Origin: Pisaster brevispinus
Taxonomy: Eukaryota > Echinodermata > Asteroidea > Forcipulatida > Asteriidae
DNA length: 64,000 nt
Direction of reading: 5' to 3'
NCBI GenBank assembly: GCA_023634235.1
Contig: JAMKCF010000004.1
Coordinates: 22,514,527-22,578,526, forward strand
In this document: piece by piece, positions 11,189 through 25,500 of the stretch
Position numbering within the stretch: the first letter of the stretch is position 1
How the letters are laid out: each line of letters opens with the position of its first letter
Program-made: the position numbers and the translations under genes
The notes under the pieces: model-generated
Told to the model about the DNA's origin: nothing
What the model saw: the letters and a program-made list of their open reading frames with translations, nothing else
Database searches by the model: none

Positions 11189-13427
11189 GATCTTAACGAA
11201 ATTCACGGTAGAGAAAGCCACTGAGACGGGCTTTCCAATGGTGTAAAACGTGTGAAGATCCAGTGTTATTCTGAGGCTGATTTGACCGTCCTTACTTTGT
11301 CCTTGTTTCTTTGACAGCTCTGTGTACGAAAATCCCATTGGGGATGCTTTTGAGGAGCGTTCGGAGTAGCCCCACCTGCTGGTCTATTCCGGTATGAATC
11401 TTGCCCTCTGGGTCGCTAAAAGTTTGATTTTCGGATGCAGGGATATCCAAGGCAGACTCAGGTACAAATTGTGTCTCTCTAGCATTTCTACTTCATGAGT
11501 TATTGCCAACTTTAGCTCAAAAATTATTCCGGACCTTTTTGTGCCGGCTTTTTCTCACTGGCGATGACGTAGGCATGTAATACAGTGGAGTTTCGGGCAG
11601 CCCTTCTTCCGGGAGGCTGGCCTCGCTTACAAAAACTTGATCTTAACGAAATTCACGGTAGAGAAAGCCACTGAGACTGGCTTTCCAATGGTGTAAAACG
11701 TGTGAAGATCCAGTGTTATTCTGAGGCTGATTTGACCGTCCTTACTTTGTCCTTGTTTCTTTGACAGCTCTGTGTACGAAAATCCCATTGGGGATGCTTT
11801 TGAGGAGCGTTCGGAGTAGCCCCACCTGCTGGTCTATTCCGGTATGAATCTTGCCCTCTGGGTCTCTAAAAGTTTGATTTTCGGATGCAGAGATATCCAA
11901 GGCAGACTCAGGTACAAATTTTGTCTCTCTAGCATTTCTACTTCATGAGTTATTGCCAACTTTAGCTCAGAAATTATTCCGGACCTTTTTGTGCCGGCTT
12001 TTTCTCACTGGCGATGACGTAGGCATGTAATACAGTGGAGTTTCGGGCAGCCCTTCTTCCAGGAAGCTGGCCTCGCTTACAAAATCCTGATCTTAACGAA
12101 ATTCACGGTAGAGAGAGCCCTTAACGCGGGCTTTCCAATGGTGTAAAACTTGTGAAGATCCAGTATTATTCTGAGGCTGATTTGACCATCCTTACTTTGT
12201 CCTTGTTTCTTTGACAGCTCTGTGTACAAAAATCCCATTGGGGATGCTTTTGAGGAGCGTTCGGAGTAGCCCCACCTGCTGGTCTATTCCAGTATGAAGC
12301 TTGCCCTCTGGGTCGCTAAAAAGGTGATTTTCAGATGCAGGGATATCCAAGGCAGACTCAGGTACAAATTTTGTCTCTCTAGCATTTCTACTTCATGAGT
12401 TATTGCCAACTTTAGCTCAGAAATTATTCCGGACCTTTTTGTGCCGGCTTTTTCTCACTGGCGATGACGTAGGCATGTAATACAGTGGAGTTTCGGGCAG
12501 CCCTTCTTCCGGGAGGCTGGCCTCGCTTACAAAAACTTGATCTTAACGAAATTCACGGTAGAGAAAGCCACTGAGACGGGCTTTCCAATGGTGTAAAACG
12601 TGTGAAGATCCAGTGTTATTCTGAGGCTGATTTGACCGTCCTTACTTTGTCCTTGTTTCTTTGACAGCTCTGTGTACGAAAATCCCATTGGGGATGCTTT
12701 TGAGGAGCGTTTGGAGTAGCCCCACCTGCTGGTCTATTCCGGTATGAATCTTGCCCTCTGGGTCGCTAATATTTTTGATTTTCGGATGCAGGGATATCCA
12801 AGGCAGACTCAGGTACAAATTTTGTCTCTCTAGCATTTCTACTTCATGAGTTATTGCCAACTTTAGCTCAGAAATTATTCCGGACCTTTTTGTGCCGGCT
12901 TTTTCTCACTGGCGATGACGTAGGCATGTAATACAGTGGAGTTTCGGGCAGCCCTTCTTCAAGGAAGCTGGCTTCGCTTACAAAAACTTGATCTTAACGA
13001 AATTCACGGTAGAGAAAGCCACTGAGACGGGCTTTCCAATGGTGTAAAACGTGTGAAGATCCAGTGTTATTCTGAGGCTGATTTGACCGTCCTTACTTTG
13101 TCCTTGTTTCTTTGACAGCTCTGTGTACGAAAATCCCATTAGGGATGCTTTTGAGGAGCGTTCGGAGTAGCCCCACCTGCTGGTCATTTCCAGTATGAAG
13201 CTTGCCCTCTGGGTCGCTAAAAGTTTGATTTTCAGATGAAGGGATATCCAAGGCAGACTCAGGTACAAATTTTGTCTCTCTAGCATTTCTACTTCATGAG
13301 TTATTGCCAACTTTAGCTCAGAAATTATTCCGGACCTTTTTGTGCCGGCTTTTTCTCACTGGCGATGACGTAGGCATGTAATACAGTGGAGTTTCGGGCA
13401 GCCCTTCTTCAAGGAAGCTGGCTTCGC

Positions 13428-16400
13428 TTACAAAAACTTGATCTTAACGAAATTCACGGTAGAGAAAGCCACTGAGACGGGCTTTCCAATGGTGTAAAAC
13501 GTGTGAAGATCCAGTGTTATTCTGAGGCTGATTTGACCGTCCTTACTTTGTCCTTGTTTCTTTGACAGCTCTGTGTACGAAAATCCCATTAGGGATGCTT
13601 TTGAGGAGCGTTCGGAGTAGCCCCACCTGCTGGTCATTTCCAGTATGAAGCTTGCCCTCTGGGTCGCTAAAAGTTTGATTTTCAGATGCAGGGATATCCA
13701 AGGCAGACTCAGGTACAAATTTTGTCTCTCTAGCATTTCTACTTCATGAGTTATTGCCAACTTTAGCTCAGAAATTATTCCGGACCTTTTTGTGCCGGCT
13801 TTTTCTCACTGGTGATGACGTAGGCATGTAATACAGTGGAGTTTTGGGCAGCCCTACTTCCAGGAGGCTGGCCTCGCCTACAAAAACCTGATCTTAACGA
13901 AATTCACGGTAGAGAGAGCCCTTAACGCGGGCTTTCCAATGGTGTAAAACTTGTGAAGATCCAGTATTATTCTGAGGCTGATTTAACCATCCTTACTTTG
14001 TCCTTGTTTCTTTGACAGCTCTGTGTACAAAAATCCCATTGGGGATGCTTTTGAGGAGCGTTCGGAGTAGCCCCACCTGCTGGTCATTTCCGGTATGAAG
14101 CTTGCCGTCCGGGTCGCTCAAAGTTTGATTTCCGGATGCAGGGATATCCAAGGCAGACTCGGGTACAAATTTTGTCTCTCTAGCATTTCTAGTTCATGAG
14201 TTATTCCCAACCTTACCTCAGAAATTATTCCGAACCTTTTTGTGCCGGCTTTTTTTCACTGGTGATGACGTAGGCATGTAATACAGTGGAGTTTCGGGCA
14301 GCCCTTCTTCCAGGAGGCTGGACTCGCTTACAAAAACTTGATCTTAACGAAATTCACGGTAGAGAAAGCCATAGAGACGGGCTTTCTAATGGTGTAAAAC
14401 GTGTGAAGATCCAGTGTTATTCTGAGGCTGATTTGACCGTCCTTACTTTGTCCTTGTTTCTTTGACAGCTCTGTGTACGAAAATCCCATTGGGGATGCTT
14501 TTGAGGAGCGTTCGGAGTAGCCCCAACTGCTGGTCTATTCCGGTATGAAGCTTGCCCTCTGGGTCGCTAAAAGTTTGATTTTCGGATGCAGGGATATCCA
14601 AGGCAGACTCAGGTACAAATTTTGTCTCTCTAGCATTTCTACTTCATGAGTTATTACCAACTTTAGCTCAAAAATTATTCCGGACCTTTTTGTGCCGGCT
14701 TTTTCTCACTGGTGATGACGTAGGCATGTAATACAGTGGAGTTTCGGGCAGCCCTACTTCCAGGAGGCTGGCCTCGCCTACAAAGACCTGATCTTAACGA
14801 AATTCACGGTAGAGAGAGCCCTTAACGCGGGCTTTCCAATGGTGTAAACTTTGTGAAGATCCAGTATTATTCTGAGGCTTATTTGACCATCCTTACCTTG
14901 TCTTTGTTTCTTTGACAGCTCTGTGTACAAAAATCCCATTGGGGATGCTTTTGAGGAGCGTTCGGAGTAGCCCCACCTGCTGGTCATTTCCGGTATGAAG
15001 CTTGCCGTCCGGGTCGCTCAAAGTTTGATTTTCGGATGCAGGGATATCCAAGGCAGACTCAGGTACAAATTTTGTCTCTCTAGCATTTCTAGTTCATGAG
15101 TTATTCCCAACCTTAGCTCAGAAATTATTCCGGACCTTTTTGTGCCGGCTTTTTTTCACTGGCGATGACGTAGGCATGTAATACAGTGGAGTTTCGGGCA
15201 GCCCTTCTTCCAGGAGGCTGGCCTCGCCTACAAAAACTGATCTTAACAAAATTCACGGTAGAGAGAGCCCTTAAAACGGGCTTTCCAATGGTGTAAAACT
15301 TGTGAAAATCCAGTATTATTCTGAGGCTGAATTGACCATCCTTACTTTGTCCTTGTTTCTTTGACAGCTCTGTGTACAAAAATCCCATTGGGGATATTTT
15401 TGAGGAGCGTTCGGAGTAGCCCCACCTGCTGGTCATTTCCGGTATGAAGCTTGCCGTCCGGGTCGTTCAAAGTTTAATTTCCGGATGCAGGGATATCCAA
15501 GGCAGACTCAGGTACAAATTTTGTCTCTCTAGCATTTCTAGTTCATGAGTTATTCCCAACCTTACCTAAGAAAATATTCCGAACCTTTTTGTGCCGGCTT
15601 TTTCTCACTGGTGATGACGTAGCCATGTAATACGGTGGAGTTTCGGGCAGCCCTTCTTCCAGGAGGCTGGCCTCGCTTACAAAATCCTGATCTTAACGAA
15701 ATTCACGGTAGAGAGAGCCCTTAACGCGGGCTTTCCAATGGTGTAAAACTTGTGAAGATCCAGTATTATTCTGAGGCTGATTTGACCATCCTTACTTTGT
15801 CCTTGTTTCTTTGACAGCTCTGTGTACAAAAATCCCATTGGGGATGCTTTTGCGGAGCGTTCGGAGTAGCCCCACCTGCTGGTCATTTCCGGTATAAAGC
15901 TTGCCCTCTGGGTCGCTAAAAAGTTGTTTTTAGATGCAGGGATATCCAAGGCAGACTCAAGTACAAATTTTGTCTCTCTAGCATTTCTACTTCATGAGTT
16001 ATTGCCAACTTTAGCTCAGAAATTATTCCGGACCTTTTTGTGCCGTCTTTTTCTCACTGGCGATGACGTAGGCATGTAATACAGTGGAGTTTCGGGCAGC
16101 CCTACTTCCAGGAAGCTGGCCTCGTCTACAAAACCCTGATCTTAACGAAACTCACGGTAGAGAGAGCCTTTAAAACGGGCTTTCCAATGGTGTAAAAATT
16201 GTGAAGATCCAGTATTTTTCTGAGGCTGATTTGACCGTCCTTACTTTGTCTTTGTTTCTTTGACAGCTCTGTGTACAAAAATCCCATTGGGGATGCTTTT
16301 GAGGAGCCTTCGGAGTAGCCCCACCTGCTGGTCATTTCCGGTATGAAGCTTGCCGTCCGGGTCGCTCAAAGTTTGATTTTCGGATGCAGGGATATCCAAG

Positions 16401-16575
16401 GCAGACTCAGGTACAAATTTTGTCTCTCTAGCATTTCTACTTCATGAGTTATTGCCAACTTTAGCTCAGAAATTATTCCGGACCTTTTTGTGCCGGCTTT
16501 TTCTCACTGGCGATGACGTAGGCATGTAATACAGTGGAGTTTCGGGCAGCCCTTCTTCAAGGAAGCTGGCTTCGC
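13428..16575 (+). repeat. Nested 7-mer block (3,148 bp), first copy in HOR copy 1
   Basis: Inside the 22-mer, seven consecutive monomers are followed by a second set at +3,148/+3,147 bp. Markers repeated at that distance include CTTCAAGGAAGC (13408 and 16556), TTTAACCATCC (13984 and 17131), GGACTCGC with GCCATAGAGACGGG (about 14328 and 17476), CCCCAACTGCTGG, CAAAGACCTGATC (14783 and 17930), GGGGATATTTTTGAGG, GTAGCCATGTAATACGG, and TATAAAGCTTGCC (about 15894 and 19042). This is an internal tandem duplication older than the amplification of the whole 22-mer, because both HOR copies contain it. Confidence 0.9.
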
Positions 16576-19554
16576 TTACAAAAACTTGATCTTAACGAAA
16601 TTCACGGTAGAGAAAGCCACTGAGACGGGCTTTCCAATGGTGTAAAACGTGTGAAGATCCAGTGTTATTCTGAGGCTGATTTGACCGTCCTTACTTTGTC
16701 CTTGTTTCTTTGACAGCTCTGTGTACGAAAATCCCATTAGGGATGCTTTTGAGGAGCGTTCGGAGTAGCCCCACCTGCTGGTCATTTCCAGTATGAAGCT
16801 TGCCCTCTGGGTCGCTAAAAGTTTGATTTTCAGATGCAGGGATATCCAAGGCAGACTCAGGTACAAATTTTGTCTCTCTAGCATTTCTACTTCATGAGTT
16901 ATTGCCAACTTTAGCTCAGAAATTATTCCGGACCTTTTTGTGCCGGCTTTTTCTCACTGGTGATGACGTAGGCATGTAATACAGTGGAGTTTCGGGCAGC
17001 CCTACTTCCAGGAGGCTGGCCTCGCCTACAAAAACCTGATCTTAACGAAATTCACGGTAGAGAGAGCCCTTAACGCGGGCTTTCCAATGGTGTAAAACTT
17101 GTGAAGATCCAGTATTATTCTGAGGCTGATTTAACCATCCTTACTTTGTCCTTGTTTCTTTGACAGCTCTGTGTACAAAAATCCCATTGGGGATGCTTTT
17201 GAGGAGCGTTCGGAGTAGCCCCATCTGCTGGTCATTTCCGGTATGAAGCTTGCCGTCCGGGTCGCTCAAAGTTTGATTTCCGGATGCAGGGATATCCAAG
17301 GCAGACTCAGGTACAAATTTTGTCTCTCTAGCATTTCTAGTTCATGAGTTATTCCCAACCTTACCTCAGAAATTATTCCGAACCTTTTTGTGCCGGCTTT
17401 TTTTCACTGGTGATGACGTAGGCATGTAATACAGTGGAGTTTCGGGCAGCCCTTCTTCCAGGAGGCTGGACTCGCTTACAAAAACTTGATCTTAACGAAA
17501 TTCACGGTAGAGAAAGCCATAGAGACGGGCTTTCTAATGGTGTAAAACGTGTGAAGATCCAGTGTTATTCTGAGGCTGATTTGACCGTCCTTACTTTGTC
17601 CTTGTTTCTTTGACAGCTCTGTGTACGAAAATCCCATTGGGGATGCTTTTGAGGAGCGTTCGGAGTAGCCCCAACTGCTGGTCTATTCCGGTATGAAGCT
17701 TGCCCTCTGGGTCGCTAAAAGTTTGATTTTCGGATGCAGGGATATCCAAGGCAGACTCAGGTACAAATTTTGTCTCTCTAGCATTTCTACTTCATGAGTT
17801 ATTACCAACTTTAGCTCAGAAATTATTCCGGACCTTTTTGTGCCGGCTTTTTCTCACTGGTGATGACGTAGGCATGTAATACAGTGGAGTTTCGGGCAGC
17901 CCTACTTCCAGGAGGCTGGCCTCGCCTACAAAGACCTGATCTTAACGAAATTCACGGTAGAGAGAGCCCTTAACGCGGGCTTTCCAATGGTGTAAACTTT
18001 GTGAAGATCCAGTATTATTCTGAGGCTTATTTGACCATCCTTACCTTGTCTTTGTTTCTTTGACAGCTCTGTGTACAAAAATCCCATTGGGGATGCTTTT
18101 GAGGAGCGTTCGGAGTAGCCCCACCTGCTGGTCATTTCCGGTATGAAGCTTGCCGTCCGGGTCGCTCAAAGTTTGATTTTCGGATGCAGGGATATCCAAG
18201 GCAGACTCAGGTACAAATTTTGTCTCTCTAGCATTTCTAGTTCATGAGTTATTCCCAACCTTAGCTCAGAAATTATTCCGGACCTTTTTGTGCCGGCTTT
18301 TTTTCACTGGCGATGACGTAGGCATGTAATACAGTGGAGTTTGGGCAGCCCTACTTCCAGGAGGCTGGCCTCGCCTACAAAAACTGATCTTAACAAAATT
18401 CACGGTAGAGAGAGCCCTTAAAACGGGCTTTCCAATGGTGTAAAACTTGTGAAAATCCAGTATTATTCTGAGGCTGAATTGACCATCCTTACTTTGTCCT
18501 TGTTTCTTTGACAGCTCTGTGTACAAAAATCCCATTGGGGATATTTTTGAGGAGCGTTCGGAGTAGCCCCACCTGCTGGTCATTTCCGGTATGAAGCTTG
18601 CCGTCCGGGTCGTTCAAAGTTTAATTTCCGGATGCAGGGATATCCAAGGCAGACTCAGGTACAAATTTTGTCTCTCTAGCATTTCTAGTTCATGAGTTAT
18701 TCCCAACCTTACCTAAGAAAATATTCCGAACCTTTTTGTGCCGGCTTTTTCTCACTGGTGATGACGTAGCCATGTAATACGGTGGAGTTTCGGGCAGCCC
18801 TTCTTCCAGGAGGCTGGCCTCGCTTACAAAATCCTGATCTTAACGAAATTCACGGTAGAGAGAGCCCTTAACGCGGGCTTTCCAATGGTGTAAAACTTGT
18901 GAAGATCCAGTATTATTCTGAGGCTGATTTGACCATCCTTACTTTGTCCTTGTTTCTTTGACAGCTCTGTGTACAAAAATCCCATTGGGGATGCTTTTGC
19001 GGAGCGTTCGGAGTAGCCCCACCTGCTGGTCATTTCCGGTATAAAGCTTGCCCTCTGGGTCGCTAAAAAGTTGTTTTTAGATGCAGGGATATCCAAGGCA
19101 GACTCAAGTACAAATTTTGTCTCTCTAGCATTTCTACTTCATGAGTTATTGCCAACTTTAGCTCAGAAATTATTCCGGACCTTTTTGTGCCGTCTTTTTC
19201 TCACTGGCGATGACGTAGGCATGTAATACAGTGGAGTTTCGGGCAGCCCTACTTCCAGGAAGCTGGCCTCGTCTACAAAACCCTGATCTTAACGAAACTC
19301 ACGGTAGAGAGAGCCTTTAAAACGGGCTTTCCAATGGTGTAAAAATTGTGAAGATCCAGTATTTTTCTGAGGCTGATTTGACCGTCCTTACTTTGTCTTT
19401 GTTTCTTTGACAGCTCTGTGTACAAAAATCCCATTGGGGATGCTTTTGAGGAGCCTTCGGAGTAGCCCCACCTGCTGGTCATTTCCGGTATGAAGCTTGC
19501 CGTCCGGGTCGCTCAAAGTTTGATTTTCGGATGCAGGGATATCCAAGGCAGACT
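16576..19554 (+). repeat. Nested 7-mer block, second copy in HOR copy 1
   Basis: This is the second set of the seven monomers. It is nearly identical to 13428-16407 but has private differences such as CCCCATCTGCTGG (about 17221) and the 1-base loss GAGTTTGGGC (about 18340; the first block has GAGTTTCGGGC). The match ends around 19554, where GACTTAGG replaces GACTCAGG and the array enters the 8 monomers that are unique in the HOR. Confidence 0.88.
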
Positions 19555-22500
19555 TAGGTACAAATTTTGTCTCTCTAGCATTTCTAGTTCATGAGTTATT
19601 CCCAACCTTAGCTCAGAAATTATTCCGGACCTTTTTGTGCCGGCTTTTTCTCACTGGCGATGACGTAGGCATGTAATACAGTGGAGTTTCGGGCAGCCCT
19701 ACTTCCAGGAGGCTGGCCTCGCTTACAAAAAAATTGATCTTAACGAAATTCACGGTAGAGAAAGCCCTTGAGACGGGCTTTCCAATGGTGTAAAACGTGT
19801 GAAGATCCAGTGTTATTCTGAGGCTGATTTGACCGTCCTTACTTTGTCCTTGTTTCTTTGACAGCTCTGTGTATAAAAATACCATTGGGGATGCTTTTGA
19901 GGAGCGTTCGGAGTAGCCCCACCTGCTGGTCATTTCCGGTATGAAGCTTGCCCTCTGGGTCGCTAAAAGTTTAATTTTCGGATGCAGGGATATCCAAGGC
20001 AGACTCAGGTACAAATTTTGTCTCTCTAGCATTTCTAGTTCATGAGTTATTCCCAACCTTACCTCAGAAATTATTCAAGACCTTTTTGTGCCGGCTTTTT
20101 CTCACTGGTGATGACGTAGGCATGTAATACAGTGGAGTTTCGGGCAGCCCTACTTCCAGGAGGCTGGCCTCGCCTACAAAGACCTGATCTTAACGAAATT
20201 CACGGTAGAGAGAGCCCTTAACGCGGGCTTTCCAATGGTGTAAACTTTGTGAAGATCCAGTATTATTCTGAGGCTGATTTGACCATCCTTACTTTGTCTT
20301 TGTTTCTTTGACAGCTCTGTGTACAAAAATCCCATTGGGGATGCTTTTGAGGAGCGTTCGGAGTAGCCCCACCTGCTGGTCATTTCCGGTATGAAGCTTG
20401 CCGTCCGGGTCGCTCAAAGTTTGATTTTCGGATGCAGGGATATCCAAGGCAGACTCAGGTACAAATTTTGTCTCTCTAGCATTTCTAGTTCATGAGTTAT
20501 TCCCAACCTTAGCTCAGAAATTATTCCGGACCTTTTTGTGCCGGCTTTTTTTCACTGGCGATGACGTAGGCATGTAATACAGTGGAGTTTCGGGCAGCCC
20601 TACTTCCAGGAGGCTGGCCTCGCCTACAAAAACTGATCTTAACAAAATTCACGGTAGAGAGAGCCCTTAAAACGGGCTTTCCAATGGTGTAAAACTTGTG
20701 AAAATCCAGTATTATTCTGAGGCTGAATTGACCATCCTTACTTTGTCCTTGTTTCTTTGAAAGCTCTGTGTACAAAAATCCCATTGGGGATATTTTTGAG
20801 GAGCGTCCGGAGTAGCCCCACCTGCTGGTCATTTCCGGTATGAAGCTTGCCGTCCGGGTCGTTCAAAGTTTGATTTCCGGATGCAGGGATATCCAAGGCA
20901 GACTCAGCATTTCTAGTTCATGAGTTATTCCCAACCTTACCTAAGAAATTATTCCGGACCTTTTTGTGCCGGCTTTTTCTCACTGGTGATGACGTAGGCA
21001 TGTAATACGGTGGAGTTTCGGGCAGCCCTTCTTCCGGGAGGCTGGCCTCGCTTACAAAAACTTGATCTTAACGAAATTCACGGTAGAGAAAGCCACTGAG
21101 ACGGGCTTTCCAATGGTGTAAAACGTGTGAAGATCCAGTGTTATTCTGAGGCTGATTTGACCGTCCTTACTTTGTCCTTGTTTCTTTGACAGCTCTGTGT
21201 ACGAAAATCCCATTGGGGATGCTTTTGAGGAGCGTTCGGAGTAGCCCCACCTGCTGGTCTATTCCGGTATGAATCTTGCCCTCTGGGTCGCTAAAAGTTT
21301 GATTTTCGGATGCAGGGATATCCAAGGCAGACTCAGGTACAAATTGTGTCTCTCTAGCATTTCTACTTCATGAGTTATTGCCAACTTTAGCTCAAAAATT
21401 ATTCCGGACCTTTTTGTGCCGGCTTTTTCTCACTGGCGATGACGTAGGCATGTAATACAGTGGAGTTTCGGGCAGCCCTTCTTCCGGGAGGCTGGCCTCG
21501 CTTACAAAAACTTGATCTTAACGAAATTCACGGTAGAGAAAGCCACTGAGACTGGCTTTCCAATGGTGTAAAACGTGTGAAGATCCAGTGTTATTCTGAG
21601 GCTGATTTGACCGTCCTTACTTTGTCCTTGTTTCTTTGACAGCTCTGTGTACGAAAATCCCATTGGGGATGCTTTTGAGGAGCGTTCGGAGTAGCCCCAC
21701 CTGCTGGTCTATTCCGGTATGAATCTTGCCCTCTGGGTCTCTAAAAGTTTGATTTTCGGATGCAGAGATATCCAAGGCAGACTCAGGTACAAATTTTGTC
21801 TCTCTAGCATTTCTACTTCATGAGTTATTGCCAACTTTAGCTCAGAAATTATTCCGGACCTTTTTGTGCCGGCTTTTTCTCACTGGCGATGACGTAGGCA
21901 TGTAATACAGTGGAGTTTCGGGCAGCCCTTCTTCCAGGAAGCTGGCCTCGCTTACAAAATCCTGATCTTAACGAAATTCACGGTAGAGAGAGCCCTTAAC
22001 GCGGGCTTTCCAATGGTGTAAAACTTGTGAAGATCCAGTATTATTCTGAGGCTGATTTGACCATCCTTACTTTGTCCTTGTTTCTTTGACAGCTCTGTGT
22101 ACAAAAATCCCATTGGGGATGCTTTTGAGGAGCGTTCGGAGTAGCCCCACCTGCTGGTCTATTCCAGTATGAAGCTTGCCCTCTGGGTCGCTAAAAAGTT
22201 GATTTTCAGATGCAGGGATATCCAAGGCAGACTCAGGTACAAATTTTGTCTCTCTAGCATTTCTACTTCATGAGTTATTGCCAACTTTAGCTCAGAAATT
22301 ATTCCGGACCTTTTTGTGCCGGCTTTTTCTCACTGGCGATGACGTAGGCATGTAATACAGTGGAGTTTCGGGCAGCCCTTCTTCCGGGAGGCTGGCCTCG
22401 CTTACAAAAACTTGATCTTAACGAAATTCACGGTAGAGAAAGCCACTGAGACGGGCTTTCCAATGGTGTAAAACGTGTGAAGATCCAGTGTTATTCTGAG

Positions 22501-25500
22501 GCTGATTTGACCGTCCTTACTTTGTCCTTGTTTCTTTGACAGCTCTGTGTACGAAAATCCCATTGGGGATGCTTTTGAGGAGCGTTTGGAGTAGCCCCAC
22601 CTGCTGGTCTATTCCGGTATGAATCTTGCCCTCTGGGTCGCTAATATTTTTGATTTTCGGATGCAGGGATATCCAAGGCAGACTCAGGTACAAATTTTGT
22701 CTCTCTAGCATTTCTACTTCATGAGTTATTGCCAACTTTAGCTCAGAAATTATTCCGGACCTTTTTGTGCCGGCTTTTTCTCACTGGCGATGACGTAGGC
22801 ATGTAATACAGTGGAGTTTCGGGCAGCCCTTCTTCAAGGAAGCTGGCTTCGCTTACAAAAACTTGATCTTAACGAAATTCACGGTAGAGAAAGCCACTGA
22901 GACGGGCTTTCCAATGGTGTAAAACGTGTGAAGATCCAGTGTTATTCTGAGGCTGATTTGACCGTCCTTACTTTGTCCTTGTTTCTTTGACAGCTCTGTG
23001 TACGAAAATCCCATTAGGGATGCTTTTGAGGAGCGTTCGGAGTAGCCCCACCTGCTGGTCATTTCCAGTATGAAGCTTGCCCTCTGGGTCGCTAAAAGTT
23101 TGATTTTCAGATGAAGGGATATCCAAGGCAGACTCAGGTACAAATTTTGTCTCTCTAGCATTTCTACTTCATGAGTTATTGCCAACTTTAGCTCAGAAAT
23201 TATTCCGGACCTTTTTGTGCCGGCTTTTTCTCACTGGCGATGACGTAGGCATGTAATACAGTGGAGTTTCGGGCAGCCCTTCTTCAAGGAAGCTGGCTTC
23301 GCTTACAAAAACTTGATCTTAACGAAATTCACGGTAGAGAAAGCCACTGAGACGGGCTTTCCAATGGTGTAAAACGTGTGAAGATCCAGTGTTATTCTGA
23401 GGCTGATTTGACCGTCCTTACTTTGTCCTTGTTTCTTTGACAGCTCTGTGTACGAAAATCCCATTAGGGATGCTTTTGAGGAGCGTTCGGAGTAGCCCCA
23501 CCTGCTGGTCATTTCCAGTATGAAGCTTGCCCTCTGGGTCGCTAAAAGTTTGATTTTCAGATGCAGGGATATCCAAGGCAGACTCAGGTACAAATTTTGT
23601 CTCTCTAGCATTTCTACTTCATGAGTTATTGCCAACTTTAGCTCAGAAATTATTCCGGACCTTTTTGTGCCGGCTTTTTCTCACTGGTGATGACGTAGGC
23701 ATGTAATACAGTGGAGTTTTGGGCAGCCCTACTTCCAGGAGGCTGGCCTCGCCTACAAAAACCTGATCTTAACGAAATTCACGGTAGAGAGAGCCCTTAA
23801 CGCGGGCTTTCCAATGGTGTAAAACTTGTGAAGATCCAGTATTATTCTGAGGCTGATTTAACCATCCTTACTTTGTCCTTGTTTCTTTGACAGCTCTGTG
23901 TACAAAAATCCCATTGGGGATGCTTTTGAGGAGCGTTCGGAGTAGCCCCACCTGCTGGTCATTTCCGGTATGAAGCTTGCCGTCCGGGTCGCTCAAAGTT
24001 TGATTTCCGGATGCAGGGATATCCAAGGCAGACTCGGGTACAAATTTTGTCTCTCTAGCATTTCTAGTTCATGAGTTATTCCCAACCTTACCTCAGAAAT
24101 TATTCCGAACCTTTTTGTGCCGGCTTTTTTTCACTGGTGATGACGTAGGCATGTAATACAGTGGAGTTTCGGGCAGCCCTTCTTCCAGGAGGCTGGACTC
24201 GCTTACAAAAACTTGATCTTAACGAAATTCACGGTAGAGAAAGCCATAGAGACGGGCTTTCTAATGGTGTAAAACGTGTGAAGATCCAGTGTTATTCTGA
24301 GGCTGATTTGACCGTCCTTACTTTGTCCTTGTTTCTTTGACAGCTCTGTGTACGAAAATCCCATTGGGGATGCTTTTGAGGAGCGTTCGGAGTAGCCCCA
24401 ACTGCTGGTCTATTCCGGTATGAAGCTTGCCCTCTGGGTCGCTAAAAGTTTGATTTTCGGATGCAGGGATATCCAAGGCAGACTCAGGTACAAATTTTGT
24501 CTCTCTAGCATTTCTACTTCATGAGTTATTACCAACTTTAGCTCAAAAATTATTCCGGACCTTTTTGTGCCGGCTTTTTCTCACTGGTGATGACGTAGGC
24601 ATGTAATACAGTGGAGTTTCGGGCAGCCCTACTTCCAGGAGGCTGGCCTCGCCTACAAAGACCTGATCTTAACGAAATTCACGGTAGAGAGAGCCCTTAA
24701 CGCGGGCTTTCCAATGGTGTAAACTTTGTGAAGATCCAGTATTATTCTGAGGCTTATTTGACCATCCTTACCTTGTCTTTGTTTCTTTGACAGCTCTGTG
24801 TACAAAAATCCCATTGGGGATGCTTTTGAGGAGCGTTCGGAGTAGCCCCACCTGCTGGTCATTTCCGGTATGAAGCTTGCCGTCCGGGTCGCTCAAAGTT
24901 TGATTTTCGGATGCAGGGATATCCAAGGCAGACTCAGGTACAAATTTTGTCTCTCTAGCATTTCTAGTTCATGAGTTATTCCCAACCTTAGCTCAGAAAT
25001 TATTCCGGACCTTTTTGTGCCGGCTTTTTTTCACTGGCGATGACGTAGGCATGTAATACAGTGGAGTTTCGGGCAGCCCTTCTTCCAGGAGGCTGGCCTC
25101 GCCTACAAAAACTGATCTTAACAAAATTCACGGTAGAGAGAGCCCTTAAAACGGGCTTTCCAATGGTGTAAAACTTGTGAAAATCCAGTATTATTCTGAG
25201 GCTGAATTGACCATCCTTACTTTGTCCTTGTTTCTTTGACAGCTCTGTGTACAAAAATCCCATTGGGGATATTTTTGAGGAGCGTTCGGAGTAGCCCCAC
25301 CTGCTGGTCATTTCCGGTATGAAGCTTGCCGTCCGGGTCGTTCAAAGTTTAATTTCCGGATGCAGGGATATCCAAGGCAGACTCAGGTACAAATTTTGTC
25401 TCTCTAGCATTTCTAGTTCATGAGTTATTCCCAACCTTACCTAAGAAAATATTCCGAACCTTTTTGTGCCGGCTTTTTCTCACTGGTGATGACGTAGCCA

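Larger units (their letters stand above)
8999..18873 (+). repeat. 22-mer HOR (9,875 bp), copy 1
   Basis: This is the largest repeating unit in the window. Its 22 monomers have landmarks at 9410, 9861, 10311, 10760, 11189, 11639, 12089, 12539, 12990, 13440, 13890, 14340, 14790, 15239, 15689, 16138, 16588, 17038, 17488, 17938, 18386 and 18836; the next, 19285, starts the cycle again exactly 9,875 bp after the first. Private markers repeat at this spacing: a 7-A run before TTGATC (about 9852), TATTCAAGACC (about 10197), a 21-bp deletion (about 11032), GGGTCTCTAAAAG with GATGCAGAGATATCC (about 11860-11895), CGCTAATATTTTTG (about 12765), CTTCAAGGAAGC (about 12957), and a 1-base deletion giving GAGTTTGGGC (about 18340). 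The structure is 8 unique monomers plus a duplicated block of 7. Confidence 0.95.
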
